This document shows, in pieces, positions 55,920 through 64,000 of a stretch of 64,000 nt of DNA. Numbering within the stretch: position 1 is the first letter of the stretch; every line of letters starts with the position of its first letter. This DNA is from Thiobacillus sp. (GTDB lineage Bacteria > Pseudomonadota > Gammaproteobacteria > Burkholderiales > Thiobacillaceae). The DNA lies in assembly GCA_024235835.1 (NCBI GenBank), contig JACKLQ010000002.1, forward strand, positions 372,001 to 436,000, given 5' to 3'. The translations under genes were made by a program, and so were the position numbers. Under the pieces are notes generated by a model, which worked only from the letters and a program-made list of their open reading frames with translations, did no database searches and had not been told where the DNA came from.

Positions 55920-56597
55920 ATGACAAGCGACCCCAAGCAACAGCACTCTGCCCCCATCAACGAGGGCCGGCGCAAGCTCACGAAAGCCAGCCTGGCCGCT
56001 CCAGTAGTCCTGGGCACCCTGGCCAGCCGACCTGTCCTGGCGGATGCCTGGAATTGCACGATCTCCGGCCAGATTTCAGGCAACATTTCCAGACCTGGCA
56101 AAGTGGACTGTGCCACGTTGGGACAGTCGCCCAGTTACTACGCCGGCCTTGCGCCGACTTCTTGGCCAGGCGGAACTGATTTTGTGCAAAACGATGGGGA
56201 TATCAGGAAATTCAAGAACACTCCCAATACGCAGTCCATCAAGTTTGCTGATGCCTTCGAGCGTTTCAAGATCAATGACGCGAATTTCACGGGCAACCCC
56301 ACTGTATTGGATGTACTTCGGGGCGATTGGGATCTTTCCGACAACAACAAGGGCCTGCGCGTCCGACAGGTTGGGGGATTCGATACAGCCAATGGCATTG
56401 TTCTGGGCCAGGAAGCCATCGCCGCCTACATGAACGCCGTGGACCCCACCAACGGCCACCCCACCTTCCCCATTTCGGGCCCACAGGTCGTCGCCATGTT
56501 CAACGCGGTCATCCTCAGCGGCGGCCGGTATGACCCGACTGGGGTGAATTGGGACATTACAGCCGTGATCAGCTACTTCCAGAGCCTTCACGCCTAA
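55920..56597 (+). CDS. Tat-exported small protein of an HPr-rel-A neighbourhood
   Basis: A 225-residue exported protein. A hydrophilic head leads to a twin-arginine motif (GRRKLTKASLAAPVVLGTLAS, residues 16-36) and a cleavage site near PVLA-D (residue 41). The mature part has an early Cys pair (WNCTISG and VDCATLG), then GQSPSYYAGLAPTSWPGG, a TVLDVLRG helix, GQEAIAAYMNAVDP and ISGPQVVAMFNAVI. This order recalls small surface proteins with an SPGYWK-type motif found beside EPS genes. It has no PEP-CTERM tail. It has its own sigma-54 promoter, dyad and terminator. It could be the substrate of the upstream module; that is inference. Confidence 0.85.
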   Translation: MTSDPKQQHSAPINEGRRKLTKASLAAPVVLGTLASRPVLADAWNCTISGQISGNISRPGKVDCATLGQSPSYYAGLAPTSWPGGTDFVQNDGDIRKFKNTPNTQSIKFADAFERFKINDANFTGNPTVLDVLRGDWDLSDNNKGLRVRQVGGFDTANGIVLGQEAIAAYMNAVDPTNGHPTFPISGPQVVAMFNAVILSGGRYDPTGVNWDITAVISYFQSLHA

Positions 56598-56611
56598 GGA
56601 ACTCCAAGAAC

Positions 56612-56650
56612 AAACGAACAGGGCACCGCAAGGTGCCCTGTTCGTTATTG
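56612..56650. terminator. bidirectional terminator between the Tat protein gene and fbp
   Basis: A 13-bp perfect stem CGAACAGGGCACC / GGTGCCCTGTTCG (56615-56627 and 56632-56644) with a GCAA loop. It serves both convergent genes. Confidence 0.88.
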
Positions 56651-56656
56651 TGGCCC

Positions 56657-57664
56657 TCAGTCTTGCTGGTGGTACCCCACCACCACTTCCACTTCCTCCT
56701 TCGACCCCAGGATCACCGGCACCCGCTGGTGCAGGCCCTCGGGCTGGATGTCCAGGATGCGCTCGTAACCCGTTGAAGAAGCGCCGCCGGCCTGCTCGAC
56801 GATGAAGCTCATGGGGTTGGCTTCGTACATCAGGCGCAGCTTGCCGGCCTTGGCAGGGTCCTTGGTGTCCCGGGGGTACATGAAGATGCCGCCCCGTGTG
56901 AGGATGCGGTGCACCTCGGCCACCATGGAGGCCACCCAGCGCATGTTGAAGTCCTTGCCCCGGGGGCCGGTCTTGCCTTCCAGGCACTCTTCCACGTAGC
57001 GCTGCACGGGGGCTTCCCAGAAGCGGCGGTTGGAGGCGTTGATGGCGAATTCCCTGGTTTCCTCGGGAACGCGCATGTTGGGGTGGGTGAGCAGGAACTC
57101 CCCCACTTCCCGGTCCAGGGTGAAGCCGTTCACGCCATGGCCGGTGGTGAGTACCAGCATGGTGGAGGATCCGTACAGGGCATAGCCGGCGCACACCTGC
57201 TTCACGCCGGGCTGGAGGAAGTCCTCGGCGGAAGCGGCGCGGTTGGCCACGGGGGCCCGCAGGATGCTGAAGATGGTGCCCACGGAGATGTTGATGTCCA
57301 CGTTGCTGGAGCCGTCCAGGGGGTCGAACACCAGCAGGTACTTGCCCAGGGGATACTTGTTGGGGATGGCGTAGACCTCGTCCATCTCCTCGGAGGCCAT
57401 GCCGGCCAGGTGGCCCGCCCATTCGTTGTGCTTGATCATGATCTCGTTGGTGATCACGTCCAGCTTCTTCTGGGTCTCGCCCTGCACGTTCTGGCTGTCC
57501 AGGGCGCCCATGACGCCGATGAGAGCGCCCTTGTTCACGGCGTTGGAGATGACCTTGATGGAAGTGACCAGATCGTTCAGCAGGGCGGTGAACTCGCCGG
57601 TGGCGCCGGCGATGTGGCGTTGTTCCTCGATGATGAACTGGGTCAGGGTGGTACCGATATGCAT
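56657..57664 (-). CDS. fbp: fructose-1,6-bisphosphatase class I
   Basis: Gluconeogenic (and Calvin-cycle) phosphatase. The 335-residue product has the metal and phosphate site [25 protein letters not shown] and KYPLGKYL before it. The C-terminal [29 protein letters not shown] and a late [18 protein letters not shown] match class I enzymes. The start is the ATG at 57664 ([17 protein letters not shown]); the frame is open 90 codons upstream but that part is not Fbp. Confidence 0.96.
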   Translation of the reverse strand: MHIGTTLTQFIIEEQRHIAGATGEFTALLNDLVTSIKVISNAVNKGALIGVMGALDSQNVQGETQKKLDVITNEIMIKHNEWAGHLAGMASEEMDEVYAIPNKYPLGKYLLVFDPLDGSSNVDINISVGTIFSILRAPVANRAASAEDFLQPGVKQVCAGYALYGSSTMLVLTTGHGVNGFTLDREVGEFLLTHPNMRVPEETREFAINASNRRFWEAPVQRYVEECLEGKTGPRGKDFNMRWVASMVAEVHRILTRGGIFMYPRDTKDPAKAGKLRLMYEANPMSFIVEQAGGASSTGYERILDIQPEGLHQRVPVILGSKEEVEVVVGYHQQD

Positions 57665-57818
57665 GGCTGGGTCTCTTGGCTGGGAATGTAAAAGGGCGGA
57701 TTCTAATCTATAAAGCCCGTTTATCCGCTCCCGCCACATCCTTATCAGCCCGCCCTGCCAGGGGGCCTGTGACCCAAATGCCGCAGCGCGGATCCTCCCA
57801 CACCCTACTCCCCACTCC

Positions 57819-58745
57819 CTACTGGCTGGTGAGCTGGTCCGAGCGGGTGAAGGTCCAGGTGCGGGTGATGCCCAGGATGTCCACCTTCTTGCGCATTTCC
57901 TGGGAGAAGGGCGGGTATGGGGCCGCCATTTCAACGATCTTCATGGCGGCGGCGTCCAGAATCCTGGAGCCGGAGGAACGGTAGACCTCCACGGACTCCA
58001 GGCTGCCGTCGGCGTTGATGCTCACGGTGAGCACCAGGGAGCCGTACAGGCCCTGCCGCCGGGCCGCCTCGGGGTAGTTCAGGTTGCCCACCCGTTCCAC
58101 CTTGATGCGCCAGTCGTCCACGTACTGGGCAAAGCTGTAGCCCTGGGCGTTGATGCCGAACTCCCCACGCCGGGGTCGCTTCTGGTACTCGGACCACTGC
58201 TGGTCCACCCGGGCCTGGAGCCGGGCCATCTCGATGCTGCGCTGGGCCAGGTCCGCAGGCGCCGGCACCGGCGTGGGCGGCCTGGGCTCCAGTTCGGCCT
58301 GGGGCTTCTGCTCCGGCACCTGGTAGCTGGATTGCATCTGCTGCATCAGGGCCTTGGCCTGCTGCTCCAGGGCCTGGACCCGGGCGCTGGCCTCGGCCTC
58401 GCCGCTCATGGGCTGGTCCTGGGGCGACACGGGCAGGGGCGAGGTGGCCTGGCGGTCCTCCGCCACGGTGCCGCCGCCATAGAGGTCGTGCTGGGCCAGT
58501 ACATCCGCCTTGATGGGTTTCTGTCTGGACTTGGCGTTCACCAGCACCACGTCGATGGGCGGGCTTCGGTTGTCGAACAGGCCGGGGTTCGTCTTCTGGA
58601 ACTGCAGGCCGAAGATGAACACCGTATGCACGATGGCGGAGACGAGGATGGCCTTGGTGAAACGGTCATCCCAGTCCGCGGAGGTGAGCGGATCGTAGGG
58701 GATCGGCTCAAAGGCCGACTTCAGGCGCTCGAAGGGTCCTGACAT
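57819..58745 (-). CDS. TonB-family C-terminal domain protein
   Basis: A 308-residue inner-membrane protein. After a cytoplasmic head it has one transmembrane helix ([17 protein letters not shown], ~residues 32-48), a long Gln/Pro/Ala-rich periplasmic stalk, and a C-terminal TonB-like domain ([41 protein letters not shown]). TonB proteins transmit proton-motive force to outer-membrane transporters, but no exbB or exbD is adjacent. The ATG at 58745 overlaps the RNase gene by 25 bases. Three near-identical 7-base units (CCCTACT, CCCCACT, CCCTACT, 57803-57823) cross its stop codon. Confidence 0.85.
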   Translation of the reverse strand: MSGPFERLKSAFEPIPYDPLTSADWDDRFTKAILVSAIVHTVFIFGLQFQKTNPGLFDNRSPPIDVVLVNAKSRQKPIKADVLAQHDLYGGGTVAEDRQATSPLPVSPQDQPMSGEAEASARVQALEQQAKALMQQMQSSYQVPEQKPQAELEPRPPTPVPAPADLAQRSIEMARLQARVDQQWSEYQKRPRRGEFGINAQGYSFAQYVDDWRIKVERVGNLNYPEAARRQGLYGSLVLTVSINADGSLESVEVYRSSGSRILDAAAMKIVEMAAPYPPFSQEMRKKVDILGITRTWTFTRSDQLTSQ

Positions 58746-60583
58746 GGGCCCAGGTAACGGCATGACAACTCGATATCCAACAGGTCGATCTCTCCTATTC
58801 CGACCCGCATCCTGTCCCCGGGGTTCAGGGTGGGCGCCCCGGTCACCCGTGTGATGAAGGGGATGCGGTCGAAGCGCACCAGGTTCTCCTTGATGAGGGC
58901 GGCGTCGATTTCCTTTACACCCTCCTGCCGCAACCAGCGCAGGCACCAGAAGCGCTCCATGCGGCGCTGGAACTCGTTGTAGGCATCATAGGCCAGTTCG
59001 AAGTCCCGGACCGCCGCGAACAGCATGGGGTCGTTGCCGGCGTAGGCGGGCGCCTCTCCCCGGCTGGCCGCCAGGATCTGGCGCTGGTTGACGAGGTCCA
59101 CGTATCGCCTAAGGGGCGATGTGCTCCAGGCATAGTAGGCCACCCCCAGGCCCTCGTGGGGCGCCGGCTTGATGGTCATGCGCACCTTGCCCCCGGTCTG
59201 GGCCCGGTACACCCCCGCCACCTCCTTGTCCGCCAGCAACTCGCCCCAGCGGCTGTTGGCCAGGATCATCATCTCCGACACCAGCTTGTCGATGGGATTG
59301 CCCCGCTGGCGGGTGGTGATCTCCACCCGCTCTTCCGGGGCCTCCCCAGTCACCTTGAATACATAATCGTGGCGCTGGATCTGGTCCGCCTTGCCCCGAG
59401 CCTGCTCCAGATGCACGGCGAAACCATGCAGCCACTCCAGTTCACGGCGGAAGGGATAATCCGCGCCGCCCTGGCCGATGGTTTGTTCGTTGAACAGGGG
59501 CTCCAGGGTCTCGTGGCGCAGGTTGGCGGCGATGCGCACCACGTCCGCCTGGGTGCCCAGGCTGCGGATGGCGAAGTCCGGACCCACCTCCACGTACAGG
59601 GACAGGGCCGGGCAGTCCCGGTTCTGGGCCAGGGTGTACTGGGCGATGAGCCCCTCCGGCAGCATGGTGATCTTGTCGCCGGGCATGTACACCGTGGACA
59701 GGCGGCTGGCCGCCACCCGGTCCAGATCGGAACCCGGAGGAATGCCCAGGGCCGGGGCGGCGATGTGGATGCCTACCCTGGCGCCGCCGTCCTCCCGGAA
59801 GATGACGGAGAAGGCGTCGTCGATCTCCGTGGTGGCCGCGTCGTCGATGCTGAACGCCGGCGCATCGCCCAGGGGCAGTTCCGGGGGCGGCGGAGGTGGC
59901 AGCAGGGCCGGGAAACCCCGGCCCCGGGGAAACTGGTGCAGCAGGAAGGCCTGCAGGTGAAACTCGAGGGGCGACGGAATGGCGCCGCATTGGTCCAGCA
60001 GGCGCACCACGGACAGTCCTGTCTCCGCGCAGGCGTCGGCCAGGGCCTTGTAGGCCAGGCTGTTCTTGTCCGGCTTGTGGGCCAACTCATACACCTGGCC
60101 CGCAAAGGCTTCGGGCAGGCGCCCGGCCTTGAGGGCTTCCACCCATTCCACCCGCTGGACCGCCTCCCGGGCCTTGCGTTCCAGGGCCGCCTTGGCCGCG
60201 GCCAGTTGTTCCGCCGGCGCGGCCTTGTAGCGGCCCTTGCCCTTCTTCTGGAAATAGATGGGGGCGCCGTGGAGGGCCAGGGCGATGGCCGCTGCCTCGG
60301 TGGGGGAAGGCTTGTGTCCGAAGTAGTCGGCGGCCAGATCCTCGAAGCCGAACTCGGCATCGCCCGCGACTTCCCAGAGGAAATCCAGGTCCAGGTCCCC
60401 CTGCTGGGCCCGGGCGGCTTCCATCACCTCGGCGGGACCGGGACTGGCATACCGCAGCAGCACGTGGCCCGCCTTCAGCTTGCCCCGCTTGCCGTGCTGG
60501 GACTCGATCTGCAGGGACGTGTCGTTGTCCGCCAGAATGGCGCCGGCCTTGATGTCGCCATCTTCTTCGTACAAAAGGAACAT
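58721..60583 (-). CDS. RNB-domain exoribonuclease (RNase II/R family)
   Basis: A 620-residue 3'-5' exoribonuclease. The N-terminal half holds helical and beta-barrel RNA-binding regions. The RNB core shows SIDDAATTEIDDAFSV with the catalytic aspartates (~residue 270), a VAASRLSTVYMPGDKITMLPE segment and the C-terminal YYAWSTSPLRRYVDLVNQRQI signature. A short C-terminal S1-like part follows. The start is the ATG at 60583, which shares a base with the stop of the upstream hydrolase gene (TGATG). Confidence 0.88.
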   Translation of the reverse strand: MFLLYEEDGDIKAGAILADNDTSLQIESQHGKRGKLKAGHVLLRYASPGPAEVMEAARAQQGDLDLDFLWEVAGDAEFGFEDLAADYFGHKPSPTEAAAIALALHGAPIYFQKKGKGRYKAAPAEQLAAAKAALERKAREAVQRVEWVEALKAGRLPEAFAGQVYELAHKPDKNSLAYKALADACAETGLSVVRLLDQCGAIPSPLEFHLQAFLLHQFPRGRGFPALLPPPPPPELPLGDAPAFSIDDAATTEIDDAFSVIFREDGGARVGIHIAAPALGIPPGSDLDRVAASRLSTVYMPGDKITMLPEGLIAQYTLAQNRDCPALSLYVEVGPDFAIRSLGTQADVVRIAANLRHETLEPLFNEQTIGQGGADYPFRRELEWLHGFAVHLEQARGKADQIQRHDYVFKVTGEAPEERVEITTRQRGNPIDKLVSEMMILANSRWGELLADKEVAGVYRAQTGGKVRMTIKPAPHEGLGVAYYAWSTSPLRRYVDLVNQRQILAASRGEAPAYAGNDPMLFAAVRDFELAYDAYNEFQRRMERFWCLRWLRQEGVKEIDAALIKENLVRFDRIPFITRVTGAPTLNPGDRMRVGIGEIDLLDIELSCRYLGPCQDPSSA

Positions 60584-61137
60584 CAAAACTCCAATATGGC
60601 GGGCAGATATTCGACAAAGCGGGTGAAGCCGTGGTCACCGCCCTCCAGCACCACCTGGCGGGCACCGGCGTAGAAGTCCACGGCCTCCCGGTAGTCCAGT
60701 ACCTCGTCGCCGGTTTCCACCAGCAGGAAGTAGTTGCCCTTGCGGGCCGGAGCCACGGCCAGGGGCAACAGGTCCGCCAGGTGGGCGGTGCTGAACACAT
60801 ATTCCTCGCCGCTGTGCCAGTTCTTCTGGGGCTGGTCCAGGTACCCCGTCAGCTTGTCATGACAACCCACGCAGGGGTTCACCAGCACTGCCTTGAGATC
60901 GTGTTTTTCCGCCAGGTAGGTGGCATAGAAGCCCCCCAGGGAACTGCCGATGAGCTTGGCCGGCCCGTTGGACCGGTTGATGAGATCTTCCAGCAGGGCG
61001 ATGGCCTGGGCCGGACGATGGGGCAGGTCCGGGCAGGCATAGGCCTCGCCCAGGCCCCGCCGGGCCATCCAGGCGGCCATTTCCCGGGCCTTGCCGGATT
61101 GGGCGGAACTGTTGAAACCGTGGATATAGATCAGCAT
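60583..61137 (-). CDS. YqiA/YcfP-family alpha/beta hydrolase
   Basis: A 184-residue alpha/beta hydrolase. IYIHGFNSS opens the fold, LIGSSLGGFYAT holds the nucleophile Ser, and the charge-relay Asp and His are in ETGDEVLDY and GGDHGF. YqiA-type proteins are small esterases of unclear physiological substrate. The start at 61137 begins directly at the first strand; upstream codons are not conserved-looking. It is translationally coupled to the RNase gene. Confidence 0.87.
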   Translation of the reverse strand: MLIYIHGFNSSAQSGKAREMAAWMARRGLGEAYACPDLPHRPAQAIALLEDLINRSNGPAKLIGSSLGGFYATYLAEKHDLKAVLVNPCVGCHDKLTGYLDQPQKNWHSGEEYVFSTAHLADLLPLAVAPARKGNYFLLVETGDEVLDYREAVDFYAGARQVVLEGGDHGFTRFVEYLPAILEF

Positions 61138-61282
61138 GGATTGAAGGCGCTCCGGAACCCCGGCACGCCTGGATTCGGGTGCCGCATTGTACCGGCCTTG
61201 CCCGCTCAAGTCGTTCGCAGGACCTTCCAGTCAGGACATGGCTCCCACAGGCTCCTAGGGCGCCGCGACTCCTACTCCTGTA

Positions 61283-61894
61283 TCAACGGCCACCGGCCCG
61301 GGCCAGCCAGGCGATGAGGTCATCCATGACATTATTGGCGCCCCGCCCCAGGGCATCCGCCGCCCCCGCGGCGTCATGGCTGGCCACGGGCACCTGGGCC
61401 ACGAAGATGCGCCGGTCCACCAGGGTGCCGTCGGCGCGCCGCACCAGCTCCGCTTCCAGCATCGTCAGGGCCACGCCCGGTACCTGGGAGGCATCATGGT
61501 AGAAATCGATGAGGCGGGTGTTGAGCTGGAAATCCCCCAGCACGCCGCTGCCCAGGTGCGCCACCTGCCGATAGACCCCGGCCGTTTCCAGACGCTGGCG
61601 CAGCATCCAGCCCAGGCGCCGGGGGACCGGTTCGCTCCATTGCGCGAACTGGTACTGGCCCCGGGTGCCCGGCGAGCGGCTGAAGGCCAGGCGCGTGTCC
61701 TGGTAGAAGGGCGGCGCCTCCATCTCCCGCAGCAACAGAGTGGCGGCATGGGTGGAGGTGCTGCTTGCCACGGGGCCCGGGTCTGTCAGCACGTGGTAGC
61801 CGACCGCCTGGCGGGGCTTGCCAGGCAGGGAGCATCCGGCCAGCGCCAGGAGGGTGAAAAGAGCCAGAAGCTTGCGGCCTAACAGTTGCTTCAT
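61283..61894 (-). CDS. ABC-type transport auxiliary lipoprotein (PqiC-like)
   Basis: A 203-residue lipoprotein with signal LLALFTLLALAGCSLPG (lipobox LAGC) and a PqiC/PF03886-type periplasmic domain (YHVLTDPGPV, RLAFSRSPGTRGQYQFAQWSEPVPRRLGWML). It is the last gene of the MlaE-MlaF-MlaD-like operon and its ATG overlaps the MCE gene stop. It probably sits at the outer membrane and receives lipid or docks the MCE tunnel. Confidence 0.88.
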   Translation of the reverse strand: MKQLLGRKLLALFTLLALAGCSLPGKPRQAVGYHVLTDPGPVASSTSTHAATLLLREMEAPPFYQDTRLAFSRSPGTRGQYQFAQWSEPVPRRLGWMLRQRLETAGVYRQVAHLGSGVLGDFQLNTRLIDFYHDASQVPGVALTMLEAELVRRADGTLVDRRIFVAQVPVASHDAAGAADALGRGANNVMDDLIAWLARAGGR

Positions 61895-62847
61895 GGCTTC
61901 TCCCCCGGCCCCAGGTCCGCTTCGTTGGTGCCGTACAAAATTCGCGCCGGGTCGGACATGGCCCGGCCCGTATCCCGCAGGGCGTCCCCTGCCAGGCGCA
62001 GGGACTGGGCTGTGGTCTGGACCTCCTGGGTGGCCAGGTCGGCGGACAGGCGCAACTGCAGGGCCAGCCCGCGCACCTCCCGGTCCATGGCGCCCAGGGT
62101 CTGGCGTGCCGAGGCCAGGGTGGATTCCGTTTCCGACGCCACCCGGTCCAGCCGCTCGTCCACATGCCGGAGGACATGACCGGCATCGGTGCTGAGACCT
62201 TGCACCTGGTCCGCTGCCTTGCGGGTAGTGGCCAGGGTGGCGTGCAGGTCCTCCCGCAATGCCGGCAGGCTCTGGCGCAAGTCCCCGCTGAGACCGTCGA
62301 GGTTGACGAGAATGTCCGATATCGCCTTCTGGTTCCGATCCGCCAGGAGGGTGTTGAAGCGCACCAGGGCATCCCTGCCCACCAAGCTCATCTCCTCCAG
62401 GGTACTGGCCACCCGGGCAAACTGGGGCACGCCCTCGGGGATCACGGGGAATTCCTCCCCATCGGGTACCTGCAGCAGGGCCGGGCCGCCTTCCTCCACG
62501 TTCACCAGGTCGATGGCCGCCAGGCCCGTCACCAGGTGCCGGGCCACCTCGGCATGGACTCCTTCCAGCACCGGGGTGCGCGCATCTACCTGGAGCACGG
62601 CCCGTACCCGCCTGGCCTGGCCCGGGCTGATGGCATAGTCCTCCACCTTGCCCACCTTGATGCCCTGCATGCGCACGTCGCTGCCGATCTGCAGGCCTTC
62701 CAGGGACTGTTTCTCGAAATAGACCACATAGCGTTTGACCAGCTTGTTCTCGGTGCCGCCCGTGAGCCAGTACATGCCCCCCGCCACCAGGGCCACCAGG
62801 GCCAGGACGGCCACCCCCACCCAGGCGTAGCGCGCTTCAGGTTCCAT
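61891..62847 (-). CDS. MCE-domain (MlaD-like) periplasmic lipid-transport protein
   Basis: A 318-residue protein with one N-terminal transmembrane helix (WVGVAVLALVALVAGGMYWL) and a single MCE domain (VVYFEKQSLEGLQIGSDVRMQGIKVGKVEDYAI), which forms a hexameric ring around the lipid path. A long helical C-terminal part (~residues 150-300) probably forms a needle-like coiled coil, as in PqiB/YebT types, so it is longer than classical MlaD. It overlaps the ATPase gene by 11 bases. Confidence 0.92.
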   Translation of the reverse strand: MEPEARYAWVGVAVLALVALVAGGMYWLTGGTENKLVKRYVVYFEKQSLEGLQIGSDVRMQGIKVGKVEDYAISPGQARRVRAVLQVDARTPVLEGVHAEVARHLVTGLAAIDLVNVEEGGPALLQVPDGEEFPVIPEGVPQFARVASTLEEMSLVGRDALVRFNTLLADRNQKAISDILVNLDGLSGDLRQSLPALREDLHATLATTRKAADQVQGLSTDAGHVLRHVDERLDRVASETESTLASARQTLGAMDREVRGLALQLRLSADLATQEVQTTAQSLRLAGDALRDTGRAMSDPARILYGTNEADLGPGEKP

Positions 62848-63607
62848 CGTTCAGCTCCCTTCTTCCGCCCGCATGGGACGAAAAGTAAGACCTTATCCAC
62901 TCGTGGTCCACCCTGGCCACCTCCGCCACCGGCCCGTTGGCGATCACCTTGCCATCGTGCAGGACGATCACCCGGTCCACCAGTCCCCAGAGGGTATCCA
63001 GGTCGTGGGTGGTGAGCAGGGCGGTAAGGCCCAGGCTGTCGCACAGTGTACGCAGCAGGTGGTCGAATTCCCGGGCGCTGATGGGGTCCAGGCCGGAGGT
63101 GGGCTCATCCAGGAACAGCAACTCCGGTTCCAGGGCCAGGGCCCGGGCCAGGGCCGCGCGTTTCTTCATGCCGCCTGACAGCTCCGCCGGCCGTTTGTTC
63201 GCCGCGTCCAGCGGTAACCCCGCCAGGCGGATCCTGAGCCGCACGATCTCGTCCCGCAGACCCCGGGGCAGGGGGGTGTGCTCCATCAACGGCGCAGCCA
63301 CGTTCTGGGCCACGGTCAGGGAGGAAAACAGGGCCCCTTCCTGGAACAGCACGCCGAACCGTCTGCGCAGGCGGTTCAACCTAGCGCCGGAAAGCTGCCA
63401 CAGGTCCTCCTCCAGCAGACGCACCTCGCCCGCCGTGGGGCGCAGCAGGCCGATGCACTCCCGCAGGAGCACCGTCTTGCCCGTGCCGCTGCCGCCGATG
63501 AGTGCCACCACCTCGCCCCGCCCCAGGGAAAAGTCCACGCCATCGTGGAGCCATCGCCCCCCCAGTCGGGTACGGATGCCCTTTGCCTCCAGGACGGGCG
63601 GGTTCAT
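62837..63607 (-). CDS. MlaF-like ABC transporter ATP-binding protein
   Basis: A 256-residue ATPase of the lipid-transport Mla type. Walker A GGSGTGKTV (~residue 38), signature ELSGGMKKRAALARAL, Walker B LLFLDEPTSGLDPI and the switch His in LTTHDLDT. It works with the MlaE-like permease (4-base overlap) and the MCE protein. True MlaF signatures such as LSGGMxRR support lipid rather than solute transport. Confidence 0.93.
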   Translation of the reverse strand: MNPPVLEAKGIRTRLGGRWLHDGVDFSLGRGEVVALIGGSGTGKTVLLRECIGLLRPTAGEVRLLEEDLWQLSGARLNRLRRRFGVLFQEGALFSSLTVAQNVAAPLMEHTPLPRGLRDEIVRLRIRLAGLPLDAANKRPAELSGGMKKRAALARALALEPELLFLDEPTSGLDPISAREFDHLLRTLCDSLGLTALLTTHDLDTLWGLVDRVIVLHDGKVIANGPVAEVARVDHEWIRSYFSSHAGGRRELNDGT

Positions 63608-64000
63608 CCCCGATACTCCGGCGAGGCCAGGGCGAAGGCGGCATTGATGAGAATGACCGCCACCAGGCTCTGCACCACGGTGGTGGTGGTGCGTTCCCCC
63701 ACGCTGCGGGCGTCCCGGCTCACGGCGAAACCGTTGCGGCAGGCGATGAGGGCGATGGCGGCGGCGAACACCGGGGCCTTGTAGAGGCCGTACAGCACGT
63801 ATTCCAGGGGCAGCACGTCCTTCAGGCGACTGAAGAAGGTGTACAGGGTGATGTCCAGCTGCTGGGCCGCCACGAAGGAAGCCCCCAGCAGCCCCAACAG
63901 GTCGGCAAAGAAGGTCAGAAGGGGCATGGCGATGACGATGGCCAGCAGCCGGGGCAGCACCAGAACATGGAAGGGCGACAGGCCCAGGGTGGTGATGGCG
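63604..64000 (-). CDS. MlaE-like ABC transporter permease, N-terminus outside window
   Basis: The C-terminal about 131 residues of an MlaE-type permease. The frame is open to the right edge (AITTLGLSPFHVLVLPRLLA is readable from 64000 leftward) and continues with LLTFFADLLGLLGASFVA, the PVFAAAIALIACRNGFAV region and EYRG at the end, a common MlaE pattern. The 5' part lies beyond the window, so an apparent internal start at 63960 is not real. Confidence 0.92.
   Translation of the reverse strand, partial: AITTLGLSPFHVLVLPRLLAIVIAMPLLTFFADLLGLLGASFVAAQQLDITLYTFFSRLKDVLPLEYVLYGLYKAPVFAAAIALIACRNGFAVSRDARSVGERTTTTVVQSLVAVILINAAFALASPEYRG

Noticed and set aside
57803..57823. Three near-identical 7-base units at the TonB-like gene 3' end
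   Set aside because: Too few and short to be called a repeat array; noted only because the units cross the stop codon.
59156..60673. 505-codon plus-strand open frame
   Set aside because: It is the exact antisense of the RNB-domain RNase gene; composition is Gly/Arg/His-rich with no domain, as expected for a shadow frame in GC-rich DNA.
61195..61282. REP-like GGCTCCCACAGGCTCCTAGG stretch between the hydrolase and PqiC-like genes
   Set aside because: Resembles a known extragenic palindromic repeat but the arms are too degenerate to delimit an element.

Overview
The window looks like a chromosomal piece of a GC-rich betaproteobacterium, most likely from Rhodocyclales or Nitrosomonadales. The reasons are the pilMNOPQ operon beside a divergent PBP1A gene, cytochromes of the c4 and c5 types, the hemA-prfA-prmC order, and above all a PEP-CTERM/exosortase-type exopolysaccharide (EPS) control module (TIGR03013-type sugar transferase, PrsK, PrsR, PrsT). 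That placement comes from gene content only. Both ends cut a gene: lpxC at the left and an MlaE-type permease at the right. No gene-free stretch exceeds 300 bases; the longest are 31135-31407 (a sigma-54 promoter region) and 43181-43446 (csp leader plus a perfect palindrome). I see no insertion sequence, phage or CRISPR array.

Layout. 1-8.8 kb: 3' end of lpxC, then pilQ-P-O-N-M on the minus strand (type IV pilus alignment complex and secretin), then a divergent PBP1A gene and a small nucleotidyltransferase-like gene. 8.9-23.4 kb: EPS/PEP-CTERM control region with the initiating sugar transferase, the PrsK-PrsR two-component pair, three tandem prsT TPR genes and a PEP-CTERM protein. 23.5-29.3 kb: a LolCDE/MacB-like export set (two permeases, ATPase, LolA-like carrier, DUF1302-like outer-membrane protein) in broken orientation. 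29.3-35 kb: a methyltransferase, a second PEP-CTERM protein, and a minus-strand cluster of FeeM-like acyl transferase, ThiF-like adenylyltransferase, exosortase-associated acyltransferase and nitroreductase. 35-53.5 kb: mostly core genes (PilZ protein, hemB, engB, cytochrome c4, rep, cytochrome c5, tRNA-Arg, csp, FemAB-like acetyltransferase, tRNA-Ala, lgt, ilvD, a ParA-like ATPase, mutarotase, hemA, prfA, prmC). 53.5-56.6 kb: an HPr-rel-A type module (PqqD-like protein, HprK-related kinase, nucleotidyltransferase) followed by a Tat-exported small protein. 56.6-64 kb: fbp, a TonB-like protein, an RNB-domain RNase, a YqiA-like hydrolase, and an Mla/MCE lipid transport operon running off the window.

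The main new observation is regulatory. PrsR is a sigma-54 (RpoN) activator with an intact GAFTGA loop. Three genes for exported proteins in this window (22428, 31134 minus strand, 55920) each have a -24/-12 promoter. Each also has a 17-bp dyad of the form TGTC-N9-KACA upstream, centred 82, 92 and 71 bp before the -24 box, so the spacings differ by one helical turn (10-11 bp). This looks like the PrsR enhancer. It places the exported protein of the HPr-rel-A neighbourhood, which has no PEP-CTERM tail, in the same regulon as the PEP-CTERM proteins.
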